DNA of 64,000 bases. Source: Brachionus manjavacas. Its lineage: Eukaryota > Rotifera > Eurotatoria > Ploima > Brachionidae. The number at the start of each line of letters is the position of its first letter. Positions within the stretch are counted from its first letter, which is position 1. The position numbers and the translations under genes were made by a program. This document shows, one piece after another, positions 1 to 11,800 of the stretch. The notes under the pieces are model-generated. The model did not search any database. It had not been told where the DNA came from and saw only the letters and a program-made list of their open reading frames with translations. The stretch is taken from NCBI GenBank assembly GCA_019054805.1, contig JAHQIY010000004.1, positions 5,580,001 through 5,644,000 on the forward strand, written 5' to 3'.

Positions 1-3000
1 ACCAAACCCAATCATAGTAATAAAATAAAAAACCTTAAATCGATATATAAATAAATAATTGTTTTACTTTTAAAGTTGTTTTAGTATTATGATTCAGTAT
101 CTCTAAATTGTTCATCATTAATCCAAGTTTCCGTTTATTTACTTATTTATTTATATACTAATTTAACATTTAAAATTTTACAAACGATAATTGCCAAAAT
201 CCATGAGAGGTCGTTCTACGTTTTTTCTCCTCACTAATTCATAATTTCTGTATGATAAAATCAAATTGACTTATCAACTAAATGTTCTAAGAGTAAGGTT
301 TAAATTTGGTAAATATTTTTTAAGTTACATTAAATAATTAATATTTTTTAAATAGACGCTCTCACAATCTTTCTTTTAAGTCATTATAATCATATTTTTG
401 AAAAACAATATTAGGAGATGAAAAATTAGTTTGACCCAAAAAACTCGGAGCAAATTACCAGAATAATGAATGTGCCTTTGGGATTTTTTCGCCATCCCAA
501 TCGGCAATGAGAAAATTGTAATATTATTTTTTTTCAAGTCATTAAAACGAATACATAAAAAAATGGAATAAAATTTTGAATAATTTTTTTTTAATCTAAA
601 GAGATTTAAAAGTTAAATTTAGATTTTGTTTTGTTTGAAGTAAAATGATGTTTGGTAAATATTTATGCTAAAAAATGGTTTATGTAACTTGAATTAAGCG
701 ACATTCCCATTAGGTTTTTAAGTTTTTAGATATTAACATTTAATGACAATTATTTAAATATTTGATTGAATTTATTTAAAAAACCAAGCGGTGTAAGAAT
801 AAATTTGGTAAAAGTATGCGGCAAAATTCGCTATTTGGTGTCAATGAATTTTTATTTCCTAGAACTAGGTATTTTTGTTCAAATAAAAATCAATCATTTT
901 TTAGTTTGTCTAAATAAATTTTCATGTTTTCCTATTTGTTTTAAGAAATTTAAATGACATAAAGTTATTTCATAAGGGAAACATCTAAATTTTTTCCTTT
1001 TATTCGCAAGAAAAACAAGATAATTTTCATTTAGCTTTGAGGTAATAAATTATTCAAATCGGTTTGGTTTGTTGTGGCGTGCAAATTTTTTGTTATTGTT
1101 AAAAAATAATTCAAAATCAAATCAAAAAGTAATTTCTTAATTCGTTCAACTAAATGAGTTTCAAAACAAAATTACATAAATTTGTTTTGACAAAAAAGAG
1201 ATTTTTAGCAAATTTTTTATTCGAGAACCAAATAAACTTGCTTTATAAAGAATATCTAGCTATCTTAGTTGGCTTTTTTAGTTCAAGTTTGGAGAAAACA
1301 ATCACCTTTTTTTGTATTCAGCGTTTTAAAGTTGTAAATCTTGCAACTAAAAAATGTTATTCAAGGCTTGTTATTTCAAAAGTTTTGAAACAAGATAATT
1401 TTTTTATTATGAACCTTAAATGTTAGAACAAATATTCTAAGTATTTCGTCATTTTTAAATTAAAAATTCAATTTAAATTGTAAAGCAATTTTTACATTCA
1501 CAAAACTAATGCGAACATGCTTTTTAATGTTTATTTTTTGTCAATATTTAATTCCGAGTTTATCTACAATATTTAATAGATATCAAACATTTTAATCTTG
1601 AAATAAAAGAAAAAAATTTTTTCTCTAATGTTTATTGCTTTGCACGATCATTAACATTAACTTCTGGTTAAAACTTGGCATGATTTGGGAAACAACTATT
1701 AAATCGAATAAATAAGTTTAATTCCTAATTCTTTCAATTTTTTTTCAAATATTTAGTAAATTATTTTAGTGCAAAAATTAAGTATTAATAAATGTTCAAT
1801 CCAAGGTCGATGGATTTAGCTTGTTTTTTTTTTAAAATAAAATTCTTAAGAAAAAAGGCCTCACTTGGTCAATAGAAAATTTCTTGTAAAGGATTACAAA
1901 GTTTGTTACACGTGATAAATTAGATAAATGGATAGACGATAAGCCTGTCGTGATTTAAACCCCTATTTGAGGTTTTTAACTTTTTTTTCGATCTTAAATC
2001 AGGAACAAAACTACACCAAAGAACGTATTTAAACACGTATTCAGAAACTTAAAAATAATCTAGAGAAAAAAATTATGTTTTTGTTGATTCCAATGGAAAT
2101 TTTTTATTTAAATTTTATTAATTATACGAATCGAATTTAATTAAATTTTGAGTTCCTTGAAAAAACATAAAAAAATGTTTTTTTTTCATCACATAGAAAA
2201 ATGATAACTAGGTTGTCTAAGCAAAATTATTGATCTTAAGATTATATGAATTTTTGGTTGAGGATAATGAAACGCTTCGACTAAAAATCGCATGATTTAG
2301 GCTCGTAGACGGAAATGAATGGTCAATTTAAAAGAAAAACGAATAGCTAGACTTACTAGGCTGCCATAATGCTTTTAATTAAATTCAGATCAAAAATATA
2401 TGCTTCTTTTTTATTTAATTAGTGACAAAACGAAACACATGATCCCAGAAATGACATATTACTAAATTTTATAATTCTGCACTCAATTTAAATTGTTTGA
2501 GAATATTTTCGAATTTTGTTCTTCGTTCATTAAATCTAGCTTAATCTAATTATTTATTTTGACTAACAAGATCTTATCTGCCATGGCGAATTAAGAAAAA
2601 TAAAATAAAATTTTATAAGAAGTAAGCATTTTTAGAAAATCCACTCGAATTTTCTTTAAATAATTGAATTCAATTATAAACGTATATTGCGTTCATTTTT
2701 TTCCAGTGCATATTTATGGGAAGTATTTTTTTTGTTGAAAATAAATTTTTCTTTATGGTTCGAGGCACCTAGTATAAAATATTAAAAAATTATTCAAAAT
2801 ATCATAATCAAAAATAAGCAATTAAAAATTAAATTCAAGTAGCTACTATACAAATACGAATTGAGTCAAATCCTTGGAAATATTTTTAAAAACGTTGTTC
2901 ATAAGTGTGCTAAATTTAAATCGGATTTTAATGATCAAATCAATTTATAAGACTGGATTTAGAAAGTCTGGCGAATATTTTAAATCTCAGTAGAGTTAAA

Positions 3001-3295
3001 TTTCCCATGAAAAGTTAACAACGTGATCAGATCCCGTCTTTTCGATTTACTTATCTGATTTTATCCTTCTAAGCTCGATTTAAGCTGATCTCTTTTTCTG
3101 TCTCAAAAAAAAAGATTTATTTTTGTTTATTTTAGGTTTATTTAAAATAAAATTCTGCTTCACTTAAAAGTCTTTTTTTTTAAAGTCTTCGAGAAAATGT
3201 TCAAAATTCAGCAAGTTTTTATTTTTCAAAAATCAAAAAATATTTTTCGCTTAACAGTCAAATAAAACTTTTGTCATAGATTCCCAATAACTGCA
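1..3295. other. AT-rich stretch with no recognisable gene
   Basis: I read both strands and found no recognisable protein motif, spliced-exon signature or repeat with sharp ends. Short open frames such as those at 766-957 and 1,154-1,426 have low-complexity, Phe/Lys/Leu-rich translations typical of AT-rich non-coding DNA. It may include the promoter or 5' exons of the gene at 4 kb, but nothing shows this. Confidence 0.5.
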
Positions 3296-3550
3296 ATGAA
3301 AGTTTTCTCTTTTTTCACTAACAAAAATAAAGAGTATATAGATAGATTGAATAACTGCGATAATTTAGAGAGAATTAAAAAAAAACAAAAAGAAATTGAG
3401 GGTCAAATATTTACATTTCGTATACCTTGTCATAAATGTAAATTTAAAAGATTAGGTGATCCAAGGCCGAATATTGCTATAGGCCTTGATTTGTATAATA
3501 GGATTAGAACTTCGTCTCTAAAGCCCTTGATTTATTTTTATATTTGTTAA
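3296..3550 (+). CDS. Possible small hypothetical ORF or exon, unrecognised
   Basis: An ATG-initiated frame of 84 codons. The middle third has a balanced amino-acid mix, with a CHKCKFKRLGDPRPN stretch and a Cys-X2-Cys pair, unlike the low-complexity translations around it. The last residues are aromatic and hydrophobic and look like read-through past a real end. I recognise no family. It could be an exon of a gene joined to the 4.0-kb ORF, an isolated TE remnant, or chance. No convincing donor or acceptor pair was found. Confidence 0.2.
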   Translation: MKVFSFFTNKNKEYIDRLNNCDNLERIKKKQKEIEGQIFTFRIPCHKCKFKRLGDPRPNIAIGLDLYNRIRTSSLKPLIYFYIC

Positions 3551-4030
3551 TTACCTACTAAATTAAATTTTCAAATTTAAATTTATTTTCTATTTGCATT
3601 ATTTGAATATATTCTTTTGATGGAATTATTAATTTTTCTAGTTGCTAACTATAGTCGAGCTTCCTTGTGCTAGTAATCAAAATTTGTGAACACAAGCTTC
3701 TTTTTCCGAAGTGCACAATAATTTTTTTATTTAAAGAGCAAATCGAGCATATTTTATCTAATTTTAGTTTGGGAAAAAGCGAGCCATAATGGGACTCTTC
3801 AACTATCGCATAACTAATAAAAATTAAATTAGCTGGAAATTCGATAAGATAATTAAAAATTTTATTTTTATTTAATCAAAATTTACCATATACTTTGTCG
3901 ATAAAAAAATGAACCATTTTGGTGATAAATAAATTTAACGAAAAAAATAATTTATAACTATTTCAATTAGATAAAATCTAAAAAAAATTGATTTTATTTT
4001 GCCTTGAAGCAAAAATGTTATGAAAGTATT

Positions 4031-4735
4031 ATGTCATCATTGGCGACATCAGTATCCACCAATTCACTCAACATAGTCTCCAACTACGATTTGACCGAAC
4101 CGATCAGACAAGAGTATATTTCGTACACTAGATCGAGCACACCGGTTCAAATTGCCGAACCACAGCAACCTTCCGGCAACAAACGAGTGATCAAATCTTT
4201 TTTTAAATTTATCAAGAGCAGTAGAAAGAATAAAAAAAAAATTTCCTCTAGTATTAATAATTTGAGCCAGACTAGCAGTGCCAAAGAAAAAAATAGAAAA
4301 TTCTCCAAATTACGGCCCAGTAAATCCATCGCTTTTCTAAACTCGGTCAACAATGATTCCAATCTGTCATCAGATGAGTGTGAGTCGAGGCATTGTGGCA
4401 AAAAAAATTCAATCAATGCGAAAAAAAGCGACCACAAGCACAAAAATCGGTCCAAAAAAGACAGATCCCTGTCTCTGGTGCTTAGGTCCGCAGTGGGCTC
4501 GCCGACGCTCTCCTCTTCCTCATTCAGTTCAAATTCGCTGCGCAAAAATACCTGCAGAAAAGACCAGCTTTCTATTTTGTCCAAAGAGCTCACTTGGTAC
4601 AGACTCGAAGAGCTGGACGACTACTACAAAGTTTTGGGTAAATTGGATACAATAAATTCAGCGGATTTGTTTCGTACCATTCCTAATCGAACACTTAAAA
4701 CACATTTCATTAAGACCATGATTAAAAAGATTTGA
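4031..4735 (+). CDS. Ser/Lys-rich protein of unknown family
   Basis: The first ATG is at 4,031 and the stop TGA at 4,733-4,735, giving about 234 aa. The frame is visibly less AT-rich than its surroundings and the sequence is clearly protein-like. In order: an N-terminal Ser/Thr-rich part; a basic patch (RVIKSFFKFIKSSRKNKKK, about residues 49-67); a long Ser/Lys/Asn-rich linker with poly-Ser runs; and a more ordered C-terminus with ELTWYRLEELDDYYKVLGKL at about residues 185-204. That last block looks like a conserved helical module, but I cannot name it. An acceptor-like tract (attttgccttgaag) ends at 4,010, so a 5' exon is possible. AATAAA-like sequence follows about 70 nt after the stop. No membrane segment or signal peptide is seen. 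It is probably an intrinsically disordered regulatory protein (inference). Confidence 0.6.
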   Translation: MSSLATSVSTNSLNIVSNYDLTEPIRQEYISYTRSSTPVQIAEPQQPSGNKRVIKSFFKFIKSSRKNKKKISSSINNLSQTSSAKEKNRKFSKLRPSKSIAFLNSVNNDSNLSSDECESRHCGKKNSINAKKSDHKHKNRSKKDRSLSLVLRSAVGSPTLSSSSFSSNSLRKNTCRKDQLSILSKELTWYRLEELDDYYKVLGKLDTINSADLFRTIPNRTLKTHFIKTMIKKI

Positions 4736-5837
4736 GCGTAAACAATTGCTTATTAGCCTTTAAAACTAAAGCTAAATATTGCGTAGGCTAAGGATCATCT
4801 AAAATAAAAATGCTTATTTTCTTGCTTAGTTTGATTAGTTTTTTTTTAATTAAAGAAATTTTTTTTTAAATGGACTTTGGCTCATTTAGCACAACTAATA
4901 TTTGTAGAAAATTCATCCAATTTTCAGGTATACCAAATTGGTGAAATTGAAATTTAAATATTCATTTAAATTTTAAATTTTGTTTAACAAAGAATTTAAA
5001 ATTTTCATATCAATCATTTGATTTTGACAAATGGATTCATTAATCTCGTAATTATTATCCCAAATATTCAGTTGTTTCTTAGGACCAAGAGAATTGTTTT
5101 TATTGAAAAAAAAAATTTTGTTGAACATTTATTTATTCGTTTTAGTTATATCAAGTAAGGATTTAGTAAATATCACAATTATTGAGAGAAAAAAAAAGTG
5201 GATTTAACTAATTATTAGAAAAAAAAGATTTATTTGGAAATCAACTCGTTGAAATTAAAGTTGAAATTTTGAAATTATTTCTCGAATATTGTCCTCATAA
5301 TGAAAAATTTTAAATTAAAAATTTTGAACGCATGAAATGAGATTTTTAATTGAATCAATTCAACTCTTTTTTTCCAATTTGTGTTCAATAACTTAGTCTG
5401 AAGGTTCGCTAGTTTAATATTGAGCTAAAGCATTTTGTTCGAGGAGAAAAATCGATAGCTATGCACCGAAACAAATAAAACTCATATTTTCCTATCAAAT
5501 TTATTTATTTGCATTTAAGTTTCTTCTAGCGAAATTGGAACATCTGCCTGCAAATTCTAGTCACTTAATCTTATCTGTCTAGCACTCACTTGTCTTCTAG
5601 CCGCGCATTCTGATCACCTTTTTTAGTACACTCAGATCAACGCTCGCCTAAACAGAGCTTTTGTTGAATTGAAAAGAGAATTCAACTCGACACAAATTGT
5701 TTTGAGCTAATGCAAGTTAAGTTTTCGAGATAAACGATCAGGAATGGGATTAAATATCAATTAAGATCCTTTATAAGAAAATTAAGGATTTTTTTTATAT
5801 TTCCTTTTATATTAATATTTCATTTTTTTCGTTTTAG
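4736..5837. other. Intergenic AT-rich DNA upstream of the RhoGEF gene
   Basis: No gene or sharp repeat seen. It presumably holds the promoter, and possibly a 5' exon, of the RhoGEF gene: the first recognised RhoGEF exon (5,838) is preceded by a good acceptor (tttttttcgttttag), which implies an upstream exon I could not place. Confidence 0.4.
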
Positions 5838-5845
5838 AGCACGTA

Positions 5846-8800
5846 ATGGAAGAAACAAGTGCAAATATACTCAACGTCATTGAAATAATCCAAGAAAAAT
5901 TTGTAATATTAACAGGTAATTATTAGGTTTACTAAAATTTTTAATCTTATTTCAAAATACAAGCCCAGTCTCGGGCCTAAATTTGAAATAGCTTCAAATA
6001 TCATCGGTTTTAAGTCTAAAAGCAAAGTATTTTGCATTTTCTTCTTGAATAATTGCAAACACATGATGGCACAGAGATCTTTTAGGCCATTTTTTTTAAA
6101 AATACAATCCAGTGGTAAATCGGTTTGCCAACACTAGCTTGGGGATTATTTTCTAATTTTAAGGAAAGATCAGATTATATTGAAATTAAAAGTTAATCTT
6201 GCCAATTGTTAAACGAACGATAAGCCGATTTTGTGGTCTCTTTTGAAAAAGCTTTGTTTTAAAAAAATATTGCTCAATAATTTCTAAGATCAGCTAAAAT
6301 TTTTGTCTAACTTGTTTTACAACTGGGTTACCTAATTCAAAATTGTTTATTTTCTAATAAAAAGAATTTGGTTTATTTATTTTAACAGGATTGTGGATCA
6401 ACATCTTCTAGTGTTTTCAAGTGTCTGGATTCATTGAATTGACGTAAATTAATTTGATATTTCCTTGAGCTTTTTCAAATTTACTCTCATGTGCGGGTCA
6501 TGATTAATTGTTAAATGATTCGGCTTTTGAAGAAAACAAGAAGAAATTAGAAAAATCTTTCAGTTATTATCATGTATTTATTTGAATGTGTATAATATTT
6601 CATTAATATAATAATTGTTAAAAGAAAAATTATTAAATTAATGATAAAGTTAAATTTAAATTTTTTTCTAAAAATCGAATTTTAAACTAATCTTTTGTTT
6701 TTTCCAAATAAACTTGTTTATAAAAAAATTAATCATTAAAAGCCAAAAAGCACATTATAAAAAATATAAAAGGGAACTAAAAATTAAGAGGACGTTTTAC
6801 AATTTTAATTGATGAGATGTTTTTGGATGAATCTTTGCCAGGATTCGGATTTTTGCTGTTCATTTAAGTTAGAAAAACTTACTAAGTGTTCAAGTAAATA
6901 AAGTAAACAAGAAAATCGAAATGTAAATAAAAGAGAAAGTGTGCTCTTTAAGTTTTTTTTTAAATAAACTAAATAACATAACTCCTTGCACCATTAGAAA
7001 AAATAAAATAAAAAAATTGAATAATTACAAGTCTTAAAAAAGAAATTTAATATTAAAATTCTAAAACCATGAGAGAATGGTTTAGGTTTTATTTATTTTA
7101 ATTTTTTTTTCAAATCGAGAGACTCTTTTCCTTTCTTTAAGTATAAAACAAAGTGAAACAAATACAAAGTATTTTTGGTCTATTAACTAAGAAAAATTTA
7201 GACTTTAAAAAAATTTTTTTTTTTAATCGAAAGCAAAAAAAAATGAATGGCTTGAATCTTATCAAAAGCAGTATCTGAAGTATAAATAGAAATAGGCGTG
7301 GCTTCATAAATAAAAATTAAAATCGAAAAGTTTTCAAATTTTTTAAACAAAAAGCAGCATTTGGGACAGAAATTAGAAAATAAGAAAGACATTTAAATTT
7401 AGGCGCTGGGCATTTAATTTTTTAAATGCCCAGCGCCTAAATTTAAATGTTTGCTTTTAGCTGGCTAGCCAGCTACAGTCAAAACTTAATTTCGAATTAC
7501 ACATGCTTACCACTTTCTTTGGTACTAGGCCATTACAGTAATCAATTTTAGTCAAGATTTTTGAATATTTTATTTTTTTGTATTTTATTTTCGGACAACT
7601 ACTAACTAATTAATCTTTCACTTACCTTGAATAAAAGCTATAGAATTTAATTACATAATTTCTTTCTTTAGAAATTTAAAACAAAAAATAAAAATTAAAA
7701 AAATGTAACTTTCATAAGTATTATGCTTTTTTTAACATTGAGAAATATACAGTACTTTTAATGAAAATAAATGTCTGTCAAATTTTTGGTAGCTTCTTCT
7801 TTTCTTTTTAAATTTTGGGGCTTTTTATTTTTACATGCCTTTATTAAATTTTATTTGATTAAAATTTAACAAGCAAAGTCGAAAATTTTTTAATATGCAT
7901 TCAATTGCGTAACTTGAATGAAAGTTATTCAATTTCCATGCTAATTAAATATTGTATCATTTTGCGAAACCATCTATAATCTAGATAAATATCAAAGGAA
8001 ATTTTCTCTCTTAAAAAAAAATAGTATAAAATATAGATTTAAGAAAATTATAAGTCATTTTGACTGGCAAATACTTTCAATCAAATTCAATATAATCAAA
8101 AAAATAGTTTTAGGTTACTTTAGAGATAGACTAAAAATCAATTTTTATTAAAAATTTTAATTTTATGCTTTTAATGATTATTAAAAAGGAATGGGACCTA
8201 GGGCTAAAATAAGGAAAAAAAATAATTTTAATCAAAGAAATCTTCTTTTTTTTAATAATTTAAACCATTCTTCATGCTTTTCTTCTCAAATAAAATATAA
8301 ATAGAGCTTTATTTGAAGTGCTTTTTATTTGTTGATTTTAGGCTATGAATCTAGACTAAATTCATCAAATTTTTTTTTCTTTTAAAATCACGATATCTAA
8401 ATTAAGACACCCGTGAGGATTTCGAATATTCTTTCAATTAACGTGATATCATGTCCACCCAAAACACCCTAAGATAGTAAATAAATTTTGCAAAATTTTT
8501 TGCGCTTCAATCATTTCTCGTAGCCGTGAACACTTAAATTTCTAAGTGAATGAATGATTTAAAGTTGTGTCCAATTCAGGCCTTGTGCTGTCCTCATGCT
8601 ATCTTTAGTGGTAAAAAAAAGTTTATTTTATTTTTTTGAATTGAAAGTGCTGATGAAAAGTTGGTCTGAATGAATGAAATTTATTAGAAGCCCGCAAGAA
8701 CAATCTCATTCAAATTGATTTTGATTATTAGGTTTGTTTTTCTACAAGATTTTGATTAAAACTAGCTGAATTAAGAATTTCTAGTCTCATAATTAGGGCA

Positions 8801-11800
8801 TACTTTGAAATTATTTAACTAACCAAGCTAGCTTCAAGTTTCATCATACTAAAATTTCAATCATGCATTGAATCAAAATTAGAACAAGATATAAGCTGGC
8901 TTTCTCACTATTTTCTAGTTCGGTGTTATTTCAAATTTGCGGATTAGCGAAATTTTTTTATTTTTTTTCATTTTTTAATTTAAATTAATTTTTTTCCCAA
9001 TTTTTTAAAGGTGGTTGTACTCGAAACGGTTCTCTATTGTTTACATTTACTGATAATTGCAACAATAAAGAGATTAGAGTAGAAAATTATCGCAAAGCCA
9101 TAGACTATTTTTGCAATATACCCTCGTAAATAAAATTTTATTAAAATTATTTTTTTATTCTATTTTATCTTAAATTAACTTGGTAAAACTTTTAAATATT
9201 TACCTCTGTGTAGAGAATCAGATAAACAAACCGGATTTAGCATTTTGATAGATAGACGAAACGATAAATGGAGCTCAGTTAAGAACGTTCTTATTTTAAT
9301 ACAAGTTGGTCTTGCCTTTGTTTGGTCAATTGTTTTGATTTTAATTTAACTTTACTAAAGGATTACTTTCCAGCTAAGCTAAACACGATATTTATTCTAC
9401 GGCCTCAATCCTACTTTCAACGAGTTCTATCATCCATTCTATTTCAAGAGGATACACTGAACGAAAGTGGTAATCTCAACAACTACAATCAACCCATCAA
9501 AAATCATCAATTTAATGTAAATTGGAAAATAAACATAAAATAAATAAATTCTTGAGTTTTTTTTTGTTTTTTAAAGATAAAAATTTGTAAGAATCTTGAC
9601 GAGCTTTACGAGTCCATAGATAAAGAAAATCTGACTACTGAATTTGGCGGAACAATCCATTACAGACATCAGGAATGGATCGAACAGCGACAAGTAGCTT
9701 TTTTATCTGTCTAAAAAAATAAATCTATTTTTAATGGGGCTCTAGTTCATTGAAAAGCTGAGTACAAATGTGAATGAATGTGTGGCAAGTCTTAAACAGT
9801 TCATAAAATTCATGGAAGAAACAGATTTTCCCAACGACGTTACATCTACACAAATACTTATAAATACTCAATTAAAAGAACGAGCTGACTTGTTGTCTAC
9901 AGTTCAAAGTACTAAAAGGTATTTTTAAACTCTTCTAATCCTTATTGATTAATATTTGGACTTTAAAATCGTTGTTTAATACCATCTTAAAGATTAATAC
10001 AACCAAATAGAACTTTTAAAACATTAAGATCGATTTGTTTAAGTTGTGGATTAGACAACACTTTCTTTGTAATTTAGAAATGATAATTTACTCTTAGAAA
10101 AATAAGAATACAGAAATTTAAAAAAGAAAAATTTTCTAAAATTTTTTGTTAGATCTGTTTAATCTTTAGTAGAATTGATCAGCTAGAAGTTATTAAAAAA
10201 ATGTTTTTATGGTTTATTTAAATTTAAATGATGGAAAATTTTTTAATTATCTGATTAGAAAAAAACTGAAAATAGGTATTTAAAAGATATTCAATTAAAT
10301 TTTGATGAATTAGATAGGAGAAATATTCGATATTTCATCGAATTTATTCGGCTAGAAAGCTAAATATGAATTGCTTAGAATTTTGTTGTAGATAAATAAA
10401 AGCCCACTACAGCATCATTTTTTATACAAGAGAGCTTCGAAAATTAAAAAAACAACTTATATTTTTTTCTTCAAAATTTGCATTTTATTTAAATTTTAAA
10501 CTAAGATATCAATTTAAAATGAGTTTATGTAATCAATTTTTGTCTAGAAAAAAATTTAATTCAGCAAATTTTCATTAAAATAATTAGTTTAAAAAGGTGA
10601 AAATTCAATAAATGAATCTTTTTTCTAAACAATTTTTATTTTAAATACAAATGGGAGATTTTTTATTTTCGATGCATTTTTATTATCCAATTTTGATATC
10701 GTATATTTTAAAAGGTTAAGTACTGCTCAAGAATCTTTAAAATCGAATTTTTTTCTTTACTTCATTTGTTTCCTTAAAATAAATAAGTTGTTTATTTTTG
10801 TTCTAAGTAAAGACTCACAAAGCAAAACATAATAATTACTCGTTTATTATTTCAAAATCTCTCGTTCTCTAAACAAATAAAACATTTTAAAATTTTTATT
10901 AAAAAAATTTAAGGTTTTTTTAGTTCAATAAATAAAGCATTTTACCAATACGAAATCATTATTTTAAGTTATTTAAGATGAAAAATAAAGGAAGAATTAA
11001 AAATTTTTTTGTTTGAACCCGATATGGGTGCATCTATCTAATTTCCATGTAGGCTTTAAAATTTATAAACAATTTTTTTTACTATCTAGCAATTTGAGAG
11101 CTAAGCAATCATGGTAAATTATACAGCTAAGAGTCAGTAAGCTTTAATGATTAAAAAATATGCAGTTTGTTTTTTCTGTAAACTGATTTTGAATTAAGTT
11201 ATAATTAAGCTTGTTTCCAGGACCTAAAAAAAAAGCGTCCCACCAAATAATAGCACATATTTGGAATCTGCATGAACACTTACATTGAAATCGATGATAA
11301 AAGCAATTTTGATTTGAATTGTTAGAAAAATTTTTTATAAATTTATACAATTTCCGAAAAACTTCACAATAAATATAATTTTCGATGAAAATTATCAAGA
11401 TAGTGCGGCTTATATTAGTTATTAATTTGTTTTATCTGTGCCGAGCTAAAGCTCCTTGAAAAAAAAAAGTAATACAAAATCAAGAAAAAATAAAGTAGAA
11501 TAAGTTAAAATATAGTTTAAAAGACAATTAAAATAGGCAAATTGAGAAAGTAATGACAGGTAAAACATGTTTATCTATTGAACAGTTCAGGAAAGAAAGA
11601 AGACATAGTAAGATAGTAATTTCACAATCGAGTCGGGTATCCGATCTTGATTCAAAACTCGCTTTATATTCATCAACCAGCTTGACAACCAATGGAACAG
11701 AATGACGCAGTGGTCCTGCTACATATCTTTCGCTCAATTCAAAATGTCGATTCGAGATACTCAGTTAGATTTTGAGATTCTTGGTTAAAGATGTAAAAGT

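Noticed and set aside
4147..4593. Long minus-strand frame opposite the 4.0-kb gene
   Set aside because: It is a shadow: the plus-strand translation has protein-like composition with an ordered C-terminus, while the minus frame is Leu/Phe/Ser/Glu-rich antisense of poly-Lys/Ser codons.
9322..9543. Stand-alone small ORF
   Set aside because: Its first part is exon 9,361-9,516 of the RhoGEF gene; the last residues are intron read-through.
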